The position numbers and the translations under genes are program-made. The notes under the pieces were generated by a model. The model searched no databases and was not told where the DNA came from. It saw nothing but the letters and a program-made list of their open reading frames with translations. A stretch of 44,318 bases of DNA from Enhydrobacter sp. (GTDB taxonomy: Bacteria; Pseudomonadota; Alphaproteobacteria; Reyranellales; Reyranellaceae). The stretch spans positions 1 through 44,318 of the forward strand of contig JAHCJV010000046.1 in the NCBI GenBank assembly GCA_026126105.1, read 5' to 3'. How positions within the stretch are numbered: the first letter of the stretch is position 1; each line of letters opens with the position of its first letter. This document shows positions 25,779 through 35,500 of this stretch, piece by piece.

Positions 25779-26075
25779 ATGCCGGCCTTCAACACGGTGC
25801 GGTTCCGGGTAAAACCCGGGCGCGATCAGGAATTTCTCGATGCTCACCGGAGTATTCACGAGACTTGGCCTGGCCTGACGCACGCCAACATCATCAAGAC
25901 CGGAGAAGGCACCTACTGTCTGATCGCGGAATGGCGCGACATGGACGCCTGCATCGCGGCGCGCCCGCAGATGATCGCCACGCTCAATTCATTTCGCGAC
26001 ACGCTCGAAGACCTCGGAAACGGTGCGGGTGTCACTGACGCCGTTTCGGGTCCGGTCGTTTCGGCGCTCAAGTAG
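25779..26075 (+). CDS. ABM-like dimeric alpha/beta-barrel protein
   Basis: A 98-residue protein with the pattern of small ABM/dimeric alpha-beta barrel proteins: NTVRFRVKPGRDQEFLDAHR, then THANIIKTGEGTYCLIAEW, DACIAARPQMIATLNSFRDTL. Members are cofactor-free monooxygenases, heme- or ligand-binding proteins, so function is unknown. The ribosome site ggggggaag stands directly before ATG 25779. It lies 87 bp after the histidine phosphatase gene and may share its transcript. The strong purine site and natural codon pattern make it a credible gene. Confidence 0.72.
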   Translation: MPAFNTVRFRVKPGRDQEFLDAHRSIHETWPGLTHANIIKTGEGTYCLIAEWRDMDACIAARPQMIATLNSFRDTLEDLGNGAGVTDAVSGPVVSALK

Positions 26076-26331
26076 ACTTGGCGAGCGCCGCCAGCGCGCG
26101 GCGGATCGTCGGCGGTGTTGCGTCACGAGCGGCGGTTCGGCGTGAGCTGGTCCATGCCGACGAAGCGAGCAATGAGAGGGGTAGTCAAATTCTGGTCCTC
26201 GTCCTGGGTTACATGTAACCACTCGGAGGACTTCGCATGGCCTCGACGTCAAAGCCCAAGTCTCTCCGGCACCGCCGATGAGGGGACTGTCGGAAATTCC
26301 GTGTGCGATCGGGCATCCCGTGCAGGGCCAC
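26076..26331. other. non-coding stretch
   Basis: No gene is supported. It contains the perfect palindrome at 26207-26220 and a 14-codon open frame at 26237-26281 with a GGAGGA site, too short to call. A minus-strand segment ending near 26072 (RRALAALAKST then stop) reads like a protein tail, but no upstream part was found. Confidence 0.4.
26207..26220. promoter_or_regulatory. perfect 14-bp palindrome GGTTACATGTAACC
   Basis: GGTTACATGTAACC is fully self-complementary and AT-rich against a GC-rich background, as regulator operators often are. It lies about 130 bp after the ABM-like gene and before the decayed-gene area; no clear promoter or target gene was seen. It may be an orphan operator left by lost genes. 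Confidence 0.3.
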
Positions 26332-26706
26332 CTACTCCCCGCCTGTTGACCGGCCTCCATCAAAAATGGCCTGCAGCACTTCCAACCGGATCCCCGGCCC
26401 GGCCGACGCGTTCCTCGCTCGTAGCGACCGCTGGCGCATTGGCAGCAGAGCCGCCTCGACGCACAGGACCACAGTCCGATATTCTCGGATCTCAAGAGCC
26501 TCGCAGGCCATGAGCAGATGCCAGCTTTCCCAGAAATCTGGCTCACGCCCACTTTTCTCGAAGCGTCTCAAGCAGGCATCAACAGTCGCGCGCGCCAAGG
26601 CGGCACGGCAGTCGCTGTCCTCGTCAGCAACGTCTTCCACGTTTCGGCTCCCACCCCACCGCAGCCCGAGCCGTCCGACCCGGTTCCCATCCGCGATACT
26701 ATGCAC
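26332..26706 (-). CDS. small hypothetical helical protein
   Basis: A 124-residue open frame, not recognised. Its middle is protein-like and helical (SDCRAALARATVDACLRRFE, EPDFWESWHLLMACEALEIR, TVVLCVEAALLPM) in contrast to the Arg-rich shadow frames around it. The N- and C-terminal ~20 residues are less convincing, so start and end are uncertain. It lies in a stretch of decayed genes and could itself be a remnant. Confidence 0.4.
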   Translation of the reverse strand: MHSIADGNRVGRLGLRWGGSRNVEDVADEDSDCRAALARATVDACLRRFEKSGREPDFWESWHLLMACEALEIREYRTVVLCVEAALLPMRQRSLRARNASAGPGIRLEVLQAIFDGGRSTGGE

Positions 26707-26972
26707 GGTGCCACAACCTCAAGATGCCGGCAATAAGCGCCTTGCCTCCGCCGCGGTGCTTGGCTCAATGATGGCGCCCGTGCTCTCGAATTTTGACGAA
26801 TGCAGACGCTCTGGCGTTCGCGACCATGTATTGGCCGATGTCGCGGCCGTTAGCCTGGACTGTCGTCGCTGTGCTGGGCGTCTTCCCGGCCGACTATTGC
26901 GTCACTCGGGGGTAGGCGCAGCCAGAAACGATGCCGGGAGGCCGCGCCGCGTGAGAGCGACGCGCTCGTCGA
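26707..26972. other. non-coding stretch beside mobile-element remnant
   Basis: Nothing with a credible start or recognisable domain was seen on either strand. It is probably decayed sequence downstream of the integrase remnant. Confidence 0.4.
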
Positions 26973-27329
26973 TCACCGCACGTCATCAACCACGGCCTTC
27001 ATCGGCAAAACCGCGGCGGGCCGATCAATCGCGCCGTGTGCGTCAGCCCAACTTCCACGGTTCGAGCGATGCAACTTATGGGCGACGCGCTTGCGATACG
27101 AACCAAGGATCGCGTCCGGTTGCGTGACGGTGGCGATGTCGGCCAGGACCTTGCGGCCCAGGCGATGACCGATCTCGCCCAGCACGCCTCGCTCGGCGTT
27201 CGACAGCCTCGGCCGGCGTTTGAGTAGCGGCTTGAGGATGCAGTTCCCGGCGGCCAAATGCTCGTTCTGCGCCAAAAGCTCCTAGTCTACCGTGCCCGTT
27301 ACGTAGGCCAGGACGCGCGCCCAATCCAT
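26973..27329 (-). pseudogene. integrase-type transposase, N-terminal remnant
   Basis: Reading from ATG 27329 gives MDWARVLAYVTGTVD, a TAG at 27282-27284, then ELLAQNEHLAAGNCILKP, LSNAERGVLGEIGHRLGRKV, LADIATVTQPDAILGSYRKR and VAHKLHRSN. This is the N-terminal DNA-binding part of the integrase-core transposases that usually read TVDQELL...NEYLAAENRIL; a Gln codon has become TAG. After about residue 95 similarity stops and the catalytic DDE core is absent. The element is dead: nonsense codon plus 3' truncation. Confidence 0.7.
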
Positions 27330-27509
27330 AACTGCTGCATCTACGCCGCGATCCTTGGCGAGTTGCTGCATGTCACCGTCTAGGCCAACAAGAATCGCTT
27401 CATTTGCCTCGACTGTGACGCACACAAACGTATCGGGTGAACCCGTCGCGATTCCGCTCTCCCGCAGCAAGGTTACATGGTGGCCGGCCTGTCTGAGAAC
27501 CTCGCTCAC
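27330..27509 (-). pseudogene. DUF5615-like (PIN-fold) protein fragment
   Basis: The peptide VLRQAGHHVTLLRESGIATG, SPDTFVCVTVEANEAILVGL, DGDMQQLAKDRGV matches the centre of small PIN-like DUF5615 proteins, which belong to VapC-like toxin relatives. The first strand with its catalytic Asp and the C-terminal part are missing. A GTG at 27509 could start it, but it would be truncated. On one side it joins the integrase N-terminus in frame, on the other an EAL-domain fragment on the opposite strand. Confidence 0.55.
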
Positions 27510-27525
27510 CGCGCCCGCGCAGTCG

Positions 27526-27711
27526 AAGTTCCTGACGGCGGAAGGCGGCCACGAGCTGCAGGGCTACCTTTTCTCGAAGCCGCTGCCGGGAGGAGCGTTC
27601 GAGGAGTTCCTGGCCTCCTGCCGCATCCGCCCGGAAACGATCGTCTGCCGAACCGCGCAAGCCGTCCGCAGTCAGGGCGCGACGGATTGTCGTCCGCGCG
27701 CCTTCACGTGA
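27526..27711 (+). pseudogene. EAL-domain phosphodiesterase, C-terminal remnant
   Basis: The plus strand reads KFLTAEGGHELQGYLFSKPL, PGGAFEEFLASCR and a 30-residue tail to a stop at 27709. This is the conserved C-terminus of EAL-domain c-di-GMP phosphodiesterases (usual form ...GCDELQGYLFSRPLP). Everything upstream, including the EAL motif, is gone and replaced by the minus-strand DUF5615 fragment. The fragment overlaps the stop of the repeat protein gene by 8 bp. Confidence 0.7.
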
Positions 27712-30700
27712 CGTCGAAGATGCTCACCGTGTACATTCCGGTGGCATTCTTCACCCCGCTGACGTCGAGGTAGTAGGTGCCGGTCGCTTCCGCGACGAAG
27801 CGCATCTCGGGATCGAGCGTCCCAATTCCATCGTCGTTGTAGCCGAGCAGCGTGCCGGCGCCGTCGAAGAGCTGCAATTCGCCATCGGTCAGAAGGCCCG
27901 CGCCGGCGCCGCCCTGGGCGCTGAGCGAATATTCATGTCCCGCCACGAGATTGAACCGGAACACATCCGAGTCGCCCGCCGTCTCGATGGTGCCGCTGCG
28001 CGACTGACCGGCTGCAATGACCCCCAGGGGCGAGGCCGGATCGGTGATCGTATCGGCGAGATCGTCGAAACCGGCCTTGGCGGACAATTGATAGGTGCCC
28101 GTCACGGCAGACGTCGCGCCCTTGACCTCCAGGTAGAAGGTGCCGCTGCTTGTCGCGCTATATACGATACGCGAATTGCTGCTGTTGAAATCGTCATTGG
28201 TGAGCAGCACCGTGCCCGAGCTGTTGAGCAGGCCGAGATAGGCATTGGACAGGGCCGCTCCGCCATTGTTCGAGGCCGTAAGGTCGAAGGTGTAGCTCTG
28301 CCCCGCGGTGAGCGTGACCTTGAAGATGTCCTTGTCGCCGCTCTCCTCGATCGCGCCGTAAATGACCTCGTTGATGCCGATCGAACCGAGCGTGCCGGCG
28401 CCGTTCCAGGTGTCACGCATATCGTCGAAATCGGCCCTTGCAACCACAGAGTAGTTGCCGGCGAGCGCGGCCGTTGCGCCCTTTGCCTCGAGGTAATAGG
28501 TGCCGCTGCTCGCCGCCGTGTAGACGATGCGCGAATTGTTGCCGTTGAAATCGTCGTTGGCGAACAGCACCGATCCCGCGTCGTTGAGCAGGCGGAGATA
28601 GGAATTGGACAAGGCGATCCCGCCGTTCGTCGAGCCGGCGAGCTCGAAGCTGTAGCTCTTGCCGGCGGTGAGCGTGACTTTGAAAATGTCCTTGTCCCCG
28701 CCCTCCTCGACCGCGCCGAAGCTCGACTTGTTGATCTTCAACGACCGCAGCACTCCTGTCCCGTTATAGGAGTTGCGCAAATCGTCGAAGTCCGCCTTGG
28801 CGGCGACCAGGTAGCCGCCGGTGCCGCTCGATGTCGCGCTGCCGGTCTCGAGATAGTAGGTGCCGCTCGATGTCGCGGTGTAGACGATGCGCGATTCGAC
28901 GCCGTTGAAGTCGTCGTTGATGAGCAGCGCCGTGCCTGAGCTGTTCAGAAGCCGCAGAAAGGGATTGGCAAGCACCGCTCCGCCGTTGGCCGAGCCAGTC
29001 AGGTCGAAGGTGTAGTTCTGGCCGGCCGTCAAGGCGACGGCGAAGATGTCGGTATCGGCGCCCGTCTCGATCGTGCCGTAGACCGCCTTATTGATCGCCA
29101 CCGAGCCCAGCACGCCGGCGCCGTTCCAGCTGTCGCGGAAGTCGTCGAACCCCGTCTTGGCGGAAACGGCATAGCTGCCCGTCAGCGCAGATGTCGAGCC
29201 CTTGACCTCCAGGTAGAAGGTGCCGCTGCTTGTCGCGCCATAAACGATACGCGAATTGCTGCTGTTGAAATCGTCATTGGTGAACAGCACCGTGCCAGCG
29301 CTATTGAGCAGGCTGAGATAGGCATTGGACAGGGCCGCTCCGCCGTTCGCCGAGCCGGCAAGGTCGAAGGTGTAGGTCTGGCCCGCGGTGAGTGCGACGG
29401 CAAAGACATCCTTGTCGCCGCCCGTCTCCAGCCGGCCGAGGCTCGATCCGTCGATACTGACGGTACCGAGCGTTCCGGCGCCATTATAGGTGTTGCGGTA
29501 GTCGTCGCCGGCCGAAACGCCGGCCGAAGCGGTGAGCCTGTAGGTGCCGGTGCCGATGCCGCCGGCATCGACATAGTAGAAGCCGCTCGCGGTCGCGGTG
29601 TAAGTCAGACGATCATTGGTGCTGCCGCCGCCAATGCCCGTGGAGAACCCGACCGCCCCTCCGGCGCTGTTGCGCAGGCTGAAGGAGGGATCGCCGAGGG
29701 TGAAGCCCGAGGATGCGCCCTTGATGTCGAAGACATAGGTCTGGCCCGCAGTGAGGCTGATGCGGAAAATATCCTGGTCGCTGGCAAGCTCGCGGTTGCC
29801 TTTTGCGTTGCCGCCCGCGCTCAGCGTGCCGAGAGCTTCGACCGTATCGTTGTAGGAATCGCGGAAATCATCGACGAAACCGTTGTCGACAAGCACTTTG
29901 TAGGTGCCCGTTCCGCCGACGCCGAAAGCATCGATGTAGTAGGTTCCGCTTGTCGAGGCGGTGAAGATCAGACGGTCGTCCGTGCTCGCGCCGGCCGTGT
30001 CCACCGGAAAGCCGACCGCCGAACCGGCACTGTTGCGCAGGTAGAAGGACGGGTCGGCCAGGGTGTAACCGGACGAGGCGCCCTGCATGTCGATGGTGTA
30101 GGTGCGGCCGGCGACAAGATTGACGGAGAAGATGTCCTGGTCGTTGGCACTCTCGATCGTACCGGTTGCGTTGCCGCCGGCGGACACGGCGCCGAGCGCC
30201 TCGTTCGTGTCGTTGTAGGTATCGCGGAAATCGTCGGCGAAGTTGCCTGGCGCGACGATCCGGTAGGTTCCCGTGCCGCCATTGGCGAAAGCGTCGATGT
30301 AGAAGGTGCCACTCGCCGCCGCCGTATAGACAAGGCGATCATTGGTGCTTCCGCCGCCAACACTCGACGAAAATCCGACCGCCGAACCGGCACTGTTGCG
30401 CAGGTAGAACGAAGGATCGGCGATCGTGAAGCCGGACGACGCGCCCTGAATTTCGAAAGTGTAGGTCTGGCCTGCGACAAGACTGACCTGGAAGATGTCC
30501 TGGTCATTGGCGATCTCGAAGCTGCCGTCGGTGCTTCCGCCGATGGTCAGGCTTCCCAGCGCCTCGATCGAAGCGTCGTAAACGTCGCGATAGTCGTCCA
30601 CGTAGCCGTTGTCTGCGAGCACCTTGTAGGTGCCGGTTGCACTACCGCTGAAGGCGTCTACATAGAACGTGCCGCTGGTCTGGGCGGTGAAAACCAGCCG

Positions 30701-31327
30701 GTCGTTGGTGCTGCCGCCGCCGATGCCCGATGAAAACCCGACCGCCGAGCCGACGCTGTCGCGCAGATAGAAGGAAGGATCGGCGACCGTGAAGCCCGAC
30801 GATGCGCCCTGGATTTCGAAGGTGTAGGTGCGGCCGGCGACGAGATTGACGGCGAAGATGTCCTCGTCATTCGAGACCTCGAAACTGCCGGTCGTGCTGC
30901 CGCCGGGAGCCAAGGTTCCCAGCGCTTCGATCGTGTCGTCGTATCTATCGCGGTAATCGTCGACGAATCCTGCATCCGCCAGGACCCGGTAAGTGCCTGT
31001 CCCGCCGCCGCCGAAAGCGTCGATGTAGAATGTGCCGCTGGTGCGCGCGGTGAAGATCAGCCGGTCGTTGGTGCTGCCGCCGCCGATGCCCGATGAAAAC
31101 CCGATCGCCGAGCCGACGCTGTCACGCAGATAGAAGGAAGGATCAGCGACCGTGAAGCCCGACGACGCACCCTGGATTTCAAAGGTATAGGTGCGGCCGG
31201 CGAGGAGATTGATGGCAAAGATGTCCTCGTCATTCGAGACCTCGAAGCTGCCTGTCGCGCTTCCGCCGGGCGTAATGCTGCCCAACGTGCCACTGCCATT
31301 GTAGGTGTTGCGATAGTCGTCAGCCAT
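27704..31327 (-). CDS. giant protein of ten PPC-like tandem repeats
   Basis: A 1207-residue protein made almost entirely of ten repeats of 120-122 residues, starting at about residues 3, 123, 244, 365, 486, 608, 728, 848, 968 and 1088, each opening with DD(Y/F/L/M)R. They have the beta-sandwich pattern of bacterial pre-peptidase C-terminal (PPC) domains: D.DIF.V.L.AGQTYTFEI, then RLVFTA.TSGTFYIDA. Repeats 1-5 share QGASSGFTVADPSFYLR; repeats 6-9 have NGGAALSNAYLSLLNS and NDDFN; repeat 10 is divergent. No signal peptide, membrane helix or catalytic domain is present; type I or other leaderless export is inferred. The ribosome site GGGAG lies 8 bases before ATG 31327, behind a short hairpin. 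Confidence 0.88.
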   Translation of the reverse strand: MADDYRNTYNGSGTLGSITPGGSATGSFEVSNDEDIFAINLLAGRTYTFEIQGASSGFTVADPSFYLRDSVGSAIGFSSGIGGGSTNDRLIFTARTSGTFYIDAFGGGGTGTYRVLADAGFVDDYRDRYDDTIEALGTLAPGGSTTGSFEVSNDEDIFAVNLVAGRTYTFEIQGASSGFTVADPSFYLRDSVGSAVGFSSGIGGGSTNDRLVFTAQTSGTFYVDAFSGSATGTYKVLADNGYVDDYRDVYDASIEALGSLTIGGSTDGSFEIANDQDIFQVSLVAGQTYTFEIQGASSGFTIADPSFYLRNSAGSAVGFSSSVGGGSTNDRLVYTAAASGTFYIDAFANGGTGTYRIVAPGNFADDFRDTYNDTNEALGAVSAGGNATGTIESANDQDIFSVNLVAGRTYTIDMQGASSGYTLADPSFYLRNSAGSAVGFPVDTAGASTDDRLIFTASTSGTYYIDAFGVGGTGTYKVLVDNGFVDDFRDSYNDTVEALGTLSAGGNAKGNRELASDQDIFRISLTAGQTYVFDIKGASSGFTLGDPSFSLRNSAGGAVGFSTGIGGGSTNDRLTYTATASGFYYVDAGGIGTGTYRLTASAGVSAGDDYRNTYNGAGTLGTVSIDGSSLGRLETGGDKDVFAVALTAGQTYTFDLAGSANGGAALSNAYLSLLNSAGTVLFTNDDFNSSNSRIVYGATSSGTFYLEVKGSTSALTGSYAVSAKTGFDDFRDSWNGAGVLGSVAINKAVYGTIETGADTDIFAVALTAGQNYTFDLTGSANGGAVLANPFLRLLNSSGTALLINDDFNGVESRIVYTATSSGTYYLETGSATSSGTGGYLVAAKADFDDLRNSYNGTGVLRSLKINKSSFGAVEEGGDKDIFKVTLTAGKSYSFELAGSTNGGIALSNSYLRLLNDAGSVLFANDDFNGNNSRIVYTAASSGTYYLEAKGATAALAGNYSVVARADFDDMRDTWNGAGTLGSIGINEVIYGAIEESGDKDIFKVTLTAGQSYTFDLTASNNGGAALSNAYLGLLNSSGTVLLTNDDFNSSNSRIVYSATSSGTFYLEVKGATSAVTGTYQLSAKAGFDDLADTITDPASPLGVIAAGQSRSGTIETAGDSDVFRFNLVAGHEYSLSAQGGAGAGLLTDGELQLFDGAGTLLGYNDDGIGTLDPEMRFVAEATGTYYLDVSGVKNATGMYTVSIFDVT
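27707..31321 (-). repeat. ten coding tandem repeats, period 360-366 bp
   Basis: These are the DNA copies of the ten protein repeats. Copies 1-3 and copies 6, 7 and 9 are close enough to share long identical stretches (for example around 28120-28260 and 29200-29350), so recombination between copies could change their number. Two sub-families meet at about 29506 (repeats 5/6), suggesting two separate rounds of amplification. Confidence 0.8.
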
Positions 31328-31879
31328 GCGACGCGCTCCCTGTCGGACGCTCTGCGTCCGCTTCCCATGTTATTCGCCCAACCCCTTAGGCGCGCAGCTT
31401 CGCTGCCTATGCTCACTCATGCGCCGATGTTCGCGCAATCAAGGACATATTGGAAAGCTGGCCGATTGAAAAGAACCGTCCAGTTTGAATGATCAACTGC
31501 GCGAAGCTTCGCACGGCGCGAACGCCGCCGCCGGCGGTCGAAAGCGAAAGTCTCGACAGTCGATGTCGTCACCGATCGAATTCCAGCGGAACGGTCGACT
31601 GAAACTGTCGGACTACGATCGAGGTGTACGTCCTGCTGTTTCCTCGGAACACGAGTCGCCGCCGCGAGGGGCCGGTGCAGTGTCGCGAGAAGTTGAGCGG
31701 GCTTCCGCGCTGCCATCATCGTGAGGCGGCGTGCTGGAGACAGTTGTCCCGGGCGGTAATGGCGGAGGGAAAGAACCTGAAATCCAACGTTCTCTGCTTT
31801 TTCCAACGGCACCATCCTCGGCGACAGGGCGAAGCCCGGAATTTGGAAGCCAGTCTCGTCCCCCCCAAGCCCTCTCCAA
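31328..31879. other. intergenic region upstream of the repeat protein
   Basis: No gene is supported on either strand. It should hold the promoter of the ten-repeat protein. Near the start codon lies the hairpin at 31344-31360, and a second weak stem (GCAGC-TTC-GCTGC) is at about 31391-31403. A plus-strand frame at 31485-31724 is open but has no recognisable content. The right end runs into the IS5 remnant. Confidence 0.5.
31344..31360 (-). promoter_or_regulatory. hairpin in the 5' leader of the repeat protein gene
   Basis: CGGACGC-TCT-GCGTCCG forms a perfect 7-bp stem with a 3-base loop, 17-33 bases upstream of ATG 31327 and just before the GGGAG ribosome site. It could limit ribosome access or protect the 5' end of the message. 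The position is the only support. Confidence 0.35.
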
Positions 31880-32239
31880 CCTTGACAGGCGCATGAGCTG
31901 CTGCACGGCCGCGAGACCGTGGCGTTCGGCGATGCCGGCTACAGCGGCGTCGACCAGGGGCCCGAGCGCAAACGGCGGATCGAGTAGCATGTGGCGATGA
32001 AGCCGGGCAAGCGCCGGGCGCTACGTAATAAGGCGGCGGGTCGGCTGCGTGACAGGATCGAGCATCTCAAGGTGCAGGTGCAGGCCCGCGGCGAGCACGC
32101 CTTCCCGGTGATCAAGCGCCAGTTCGGCTACGTCAAGGTCCGCTATCGCGGCCTGACCAAGAACACCGCCCAGCTGCACACGCTGTTTGCGCTGGCGAAT
32201 ATCTGGATGGTGCGCCGGCAACGGCTCGCTACAGGATAG
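31880..32239 (+). pseudogene. IS5-family transposase, C-terminal remnant
   Basis: In frame from about 31893: HELLHGRETVAFGDAGYSGV, a TAG at 31985-31987, HVAMKPGKRRALRNKA, then DRIEHLKVQVQARGEHAFPV, IKRQFGYVKVRYRGLTKNTA and QLHTLFALANIWMVRR. This is the end of IS5-type DDE transposases, with the conserved catalytic Glu in the GEHAF block. In intact copies the stop position is Trp (WHVAM), so TGG became TAG. The 5' two-thirds is missing. The element is not functional. Confidence 0.85.
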
Positions 32240-32409
32240 CTACGCCCGAAGAGGGGCGAACCAGCGAGAACGCCGGCACCCCACCCCAAATATGGAGCCC
32301 TCTGCGCCCGTTCGTGACGGCTTCCGACGGAAAATAAGCCGACCACGAGACCAAGGACAGGGCGACACCGCCATTGCCCGACTTGCTCAGACCTTCCTTA
32401 GCTTAGCCT

Positions 32410-32559
32410 GACACAAGCGCGCCCCGTGCGCGGGGCAAGTTCTTCGACCTGGCCCGCCTCAGGCGCCGATCGCCGTCTACGCGGTGGCCCGCATCGCTGT
32501 TCGCCGTCGAGCGCGACATCAACGGCCTGCTGCCTGAGGAGCGGCGCCAGCGCATGCGA
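32410..32559 (+). pseudogene. IS66-family transposase fragment
   Basis: The plus strand gives KFFDLARL (from 32437), a scrambled middle, then LFAVERDINGLLPEERRQRM, all in one frame. IS66 TnpC proteins read KFF.LA...APIAVEAV.RIDALF.IER.INGL.PEER at this point. The middle matches only in another frame (SPIAVYAVARI), so two compensating small indels have occurred. Only about 50 codons remain, immediately downstream of the CusA stop codon. Confidence 0.7.
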
Positions 32560-32589
32560 GTTATCCATCCTCCCGTCGCCATCGGCCCG

Positions 32590-35500
32590 TCACCCGGCGG
32601 CGGCCTTGAGTTCGGCCTGTTCCGGTCCGCTCGTAACATCGTCGTCCGCTGCCCTCCGCGGCAATCGCCAGCTCTTCACCAGCCCGTAGACCGCCGGAAT
32701 CACGATCAGAGTCAGTACGGTCGAGGACACCATGCCGCCGATCATCGGTACCGCGATCCGCTGCATCACCTCTGAGCCGGCGCCCGTGCTCCACAGGATC
32801 GGGACCAAGCCTGCCATGATGGCGACAACCGTCATCATCTTCGGCCGCACACGCTCGACGGCACCCACCATGATCGCCTCGTAAACGGCAGTCCGCGTGA
32901 AGACTCGTCCTTGGCGGGTCCGCTCCGCTTTCACCTCCGCCATCGCCTGCTGAAGATAGATCAGCATGACGACGCCGGTTTCGGCGGCGACGCCGGCGAG
33001 CGCGATGAAACCCACTGCCACCGCGACAGACATATCAAAGCCGAGCCACCACATCAGCCAGATACCGCCGACCAAAGCGAATGGCAGCGACAGCATGACG
33101 ATGAGTGTTTCGGTGAGCGACCGGAAGTTGAGGTAGAGCAGCAAGAAGATGACGAGCAACGTCACCGGCACGACGATCTTTAGCCGTGCCTCGGCGCGCT
33201 GCATGTATTCAAATTGTCCGCTCCATGAGACATAGGTACCAGGCGGCAGCATCACCTCCTTCACCACCGCTCGCTGCGCCTCGGCGACATAGCCGCCAAG
33301 ATCCTGGCCAGCAATGTCTACAAATATATATACCACGAGCCGGCCATTCTCAGTGCGGATCGAGGTCGCCCCGCGTGTGAGCTCGACCTTGGCAACCTCG
33401 CCAAGCGGCACTGTGCCGCCATCCAGCAACGGTACCTGCACATCGCGGGCGATCGCCTGCGGATTGCTGCGGAAATCGCGCGGATAACGAATCGCGACGC
33501 CGTAGCGCTCGCGACCCTCGACCGTGGTCGTCACGGTCTCTGCGCCGAGCGCGCTCGCGATCACCCTTTGTACGTCGCTAATGGCCAGACCATAGCGGCC
33601 GAGCACATCCCGATCAGGCACGATGTCGAGATAATAACCACCGATCACCCGCTCTGCGTAGGCGCTCGACGTCCCTGCTACGGACCGCAGCACCCGCTCG
33701 ATCTCGCGGGCGGTTTGCTCCATCTGCACCAGATCCTGCCCGAATACCTTGACGCCGACCGGCGTGCGGATGCCGGTCGCGAGCATATCGATGCGAGCGC
33801 GGATCGGCATGGTCCAGGCGTTTGAGACGCCAGGGAACTGCAGTGCTTGGTCCATCTCAGTCTTCAGGCTGTCGATCGTGACGTGCGGCCGCCACTCGCC
33901 CTTCGGCTTCAGATTGATGATCGTCTCAAACATTTCGAGCGGCGCCGGATCGGTTGCTGTGAGAGCGCGCCCCGCCTTGCCGTAAACCGAGGCGACTTCC
34001 GGGAAGCTCTTGATGATCCGATCCTGCATTTGCAGGAGCTCAGCCGCTTTGGTGACGGAAATTCCCGGTAGCGTCGTCGGCATATACATCAGTGTTCCCT
34101 CATCGAGGCTCGGCATGAACTCGGAGCCGAGCTGCCGCGCCGGCCAGACAGTGACGCCAAGCACGACGAGGGCGATAAGGATGGTTAGGATCTTCGCTTG
34201 GAGAACCCATCGGATTAGTGGCCTGTAGATCCAGATCAAAAAGCGATTGATCGGGTTTTTGTGCTCGGGAACGATCCGCCCGCGCACGAAGACGACCATC
34301 AAGGCCGGCACCAGCGTCACCGAAAGGAGTGCCGCCGCCGCCATGGCGAACGTTTTGGTGAAGGCAAGCGGACCAAACATCCGCCCTTCCTGAGATTCCA
34401 GTGTGAAGATGGGCAGGAAGGAGACGGTGATGACCAGCAGGCTGAAGAACAGCGCGGGCCCAACCTCGCCCGCCGCCTCGATCAGGATCTCAACACGCGG
34501 CTTGTCCGGCGGCGCGCGCTCGAGATGCTTGTGGGCGTTTTCGATCATGACGATCGCCGCGTCGATCATGGCACCGACGGCGATAGCGATGCCGCCGAGA
34601 CTCATGATGTTGGAACCGAGACCTATGACTTTCATCGCCGCGAAGGCCATCAGGATGCCGACCGGCAGCATCAAGATGGCGACAAGCGCGCTGCGCACGT
34701 GTAGCAGGAACACGACGCAGACTAGCGCGACGATGATGCTCTCCTCGATCAGCGTGCCCTTCAGCGTTTCGATCGCCCGGTCGATCAGCGCCGAGCGGTC
34801 GTAGACCGGCACGATCTCGGCACCCTTGGGCAGGCTCGCCCCGATCTCCACGAGTCGCGCCTTGACGTTCTCGATCACGCTCAACGCGTTGGCGCCGAAG
34901 CGCTGCAGCACGATGCCGCTCGCTACCTCGCCTTCGCCGTTCAGCTCGGTAATGCCGCGCCGCTCATCCGGTCCGACCTCGACGCGGGCAACATCCTTCA
35001 CCCGCAGGGACACGCCCCGCGCGGTCTTCAGCACCACGTTCTCGATGTCGGCAACGTTGCGGAAATAGCCGCGGCCGCGCACCATGAACTCGAATTCGGA
35101 AAGTTCGACGGTTCGCCCACCGACGTCAGCATTGCTCGCCTTGACGGCCTCGCGCACACGGTCGAGCGTAATGCCCAGCGCGCGAAGCCGGTTCGGATCG
35201 ACCACGATCGAGTACTGCTTCACGAATCCGCCGACGCTGGCGACCTCGGCGACACCCTCCGCCTTGGAAGCAGCGAAGCGGATCACCCAGTCCTGCAGCG
35301 AGCGGAGCTCGGCGAGTGTCATCTCCCTGGCAATAACGGCGTATTGATAGACCCAGCCGACGCCGGTGGCATCCGGTCCGAGGGTCGGCGTCACGCCAGC
35401 CGGCAGGCGCTGCGTGGCCGCGTTGAGGTATTCCAGCACACGGCTCCGCGCCCAATAAGGATCAGTGCCGTCCTCGAAGATCACATAGACGAAAGAGACG

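Noticed and set aside
26237..26281. 14-residue open frame with a good GGAGGA site
   Set aside because: Too short and without conserved content to call a gene from one sequence; may be a chopped N-terminus.
27707..31321. Tandem 360-bp repeats as a CRISPR or satellite array
   Set aside because: The repeats are in frame, coding and far too long for CRISPR; they are protein-domain repeats.
31485..31724. 79-codon plus-strand frame before the IS5 remnant
   Set aside because: No ribosome site, no recognisable motif and low-complexity composition.
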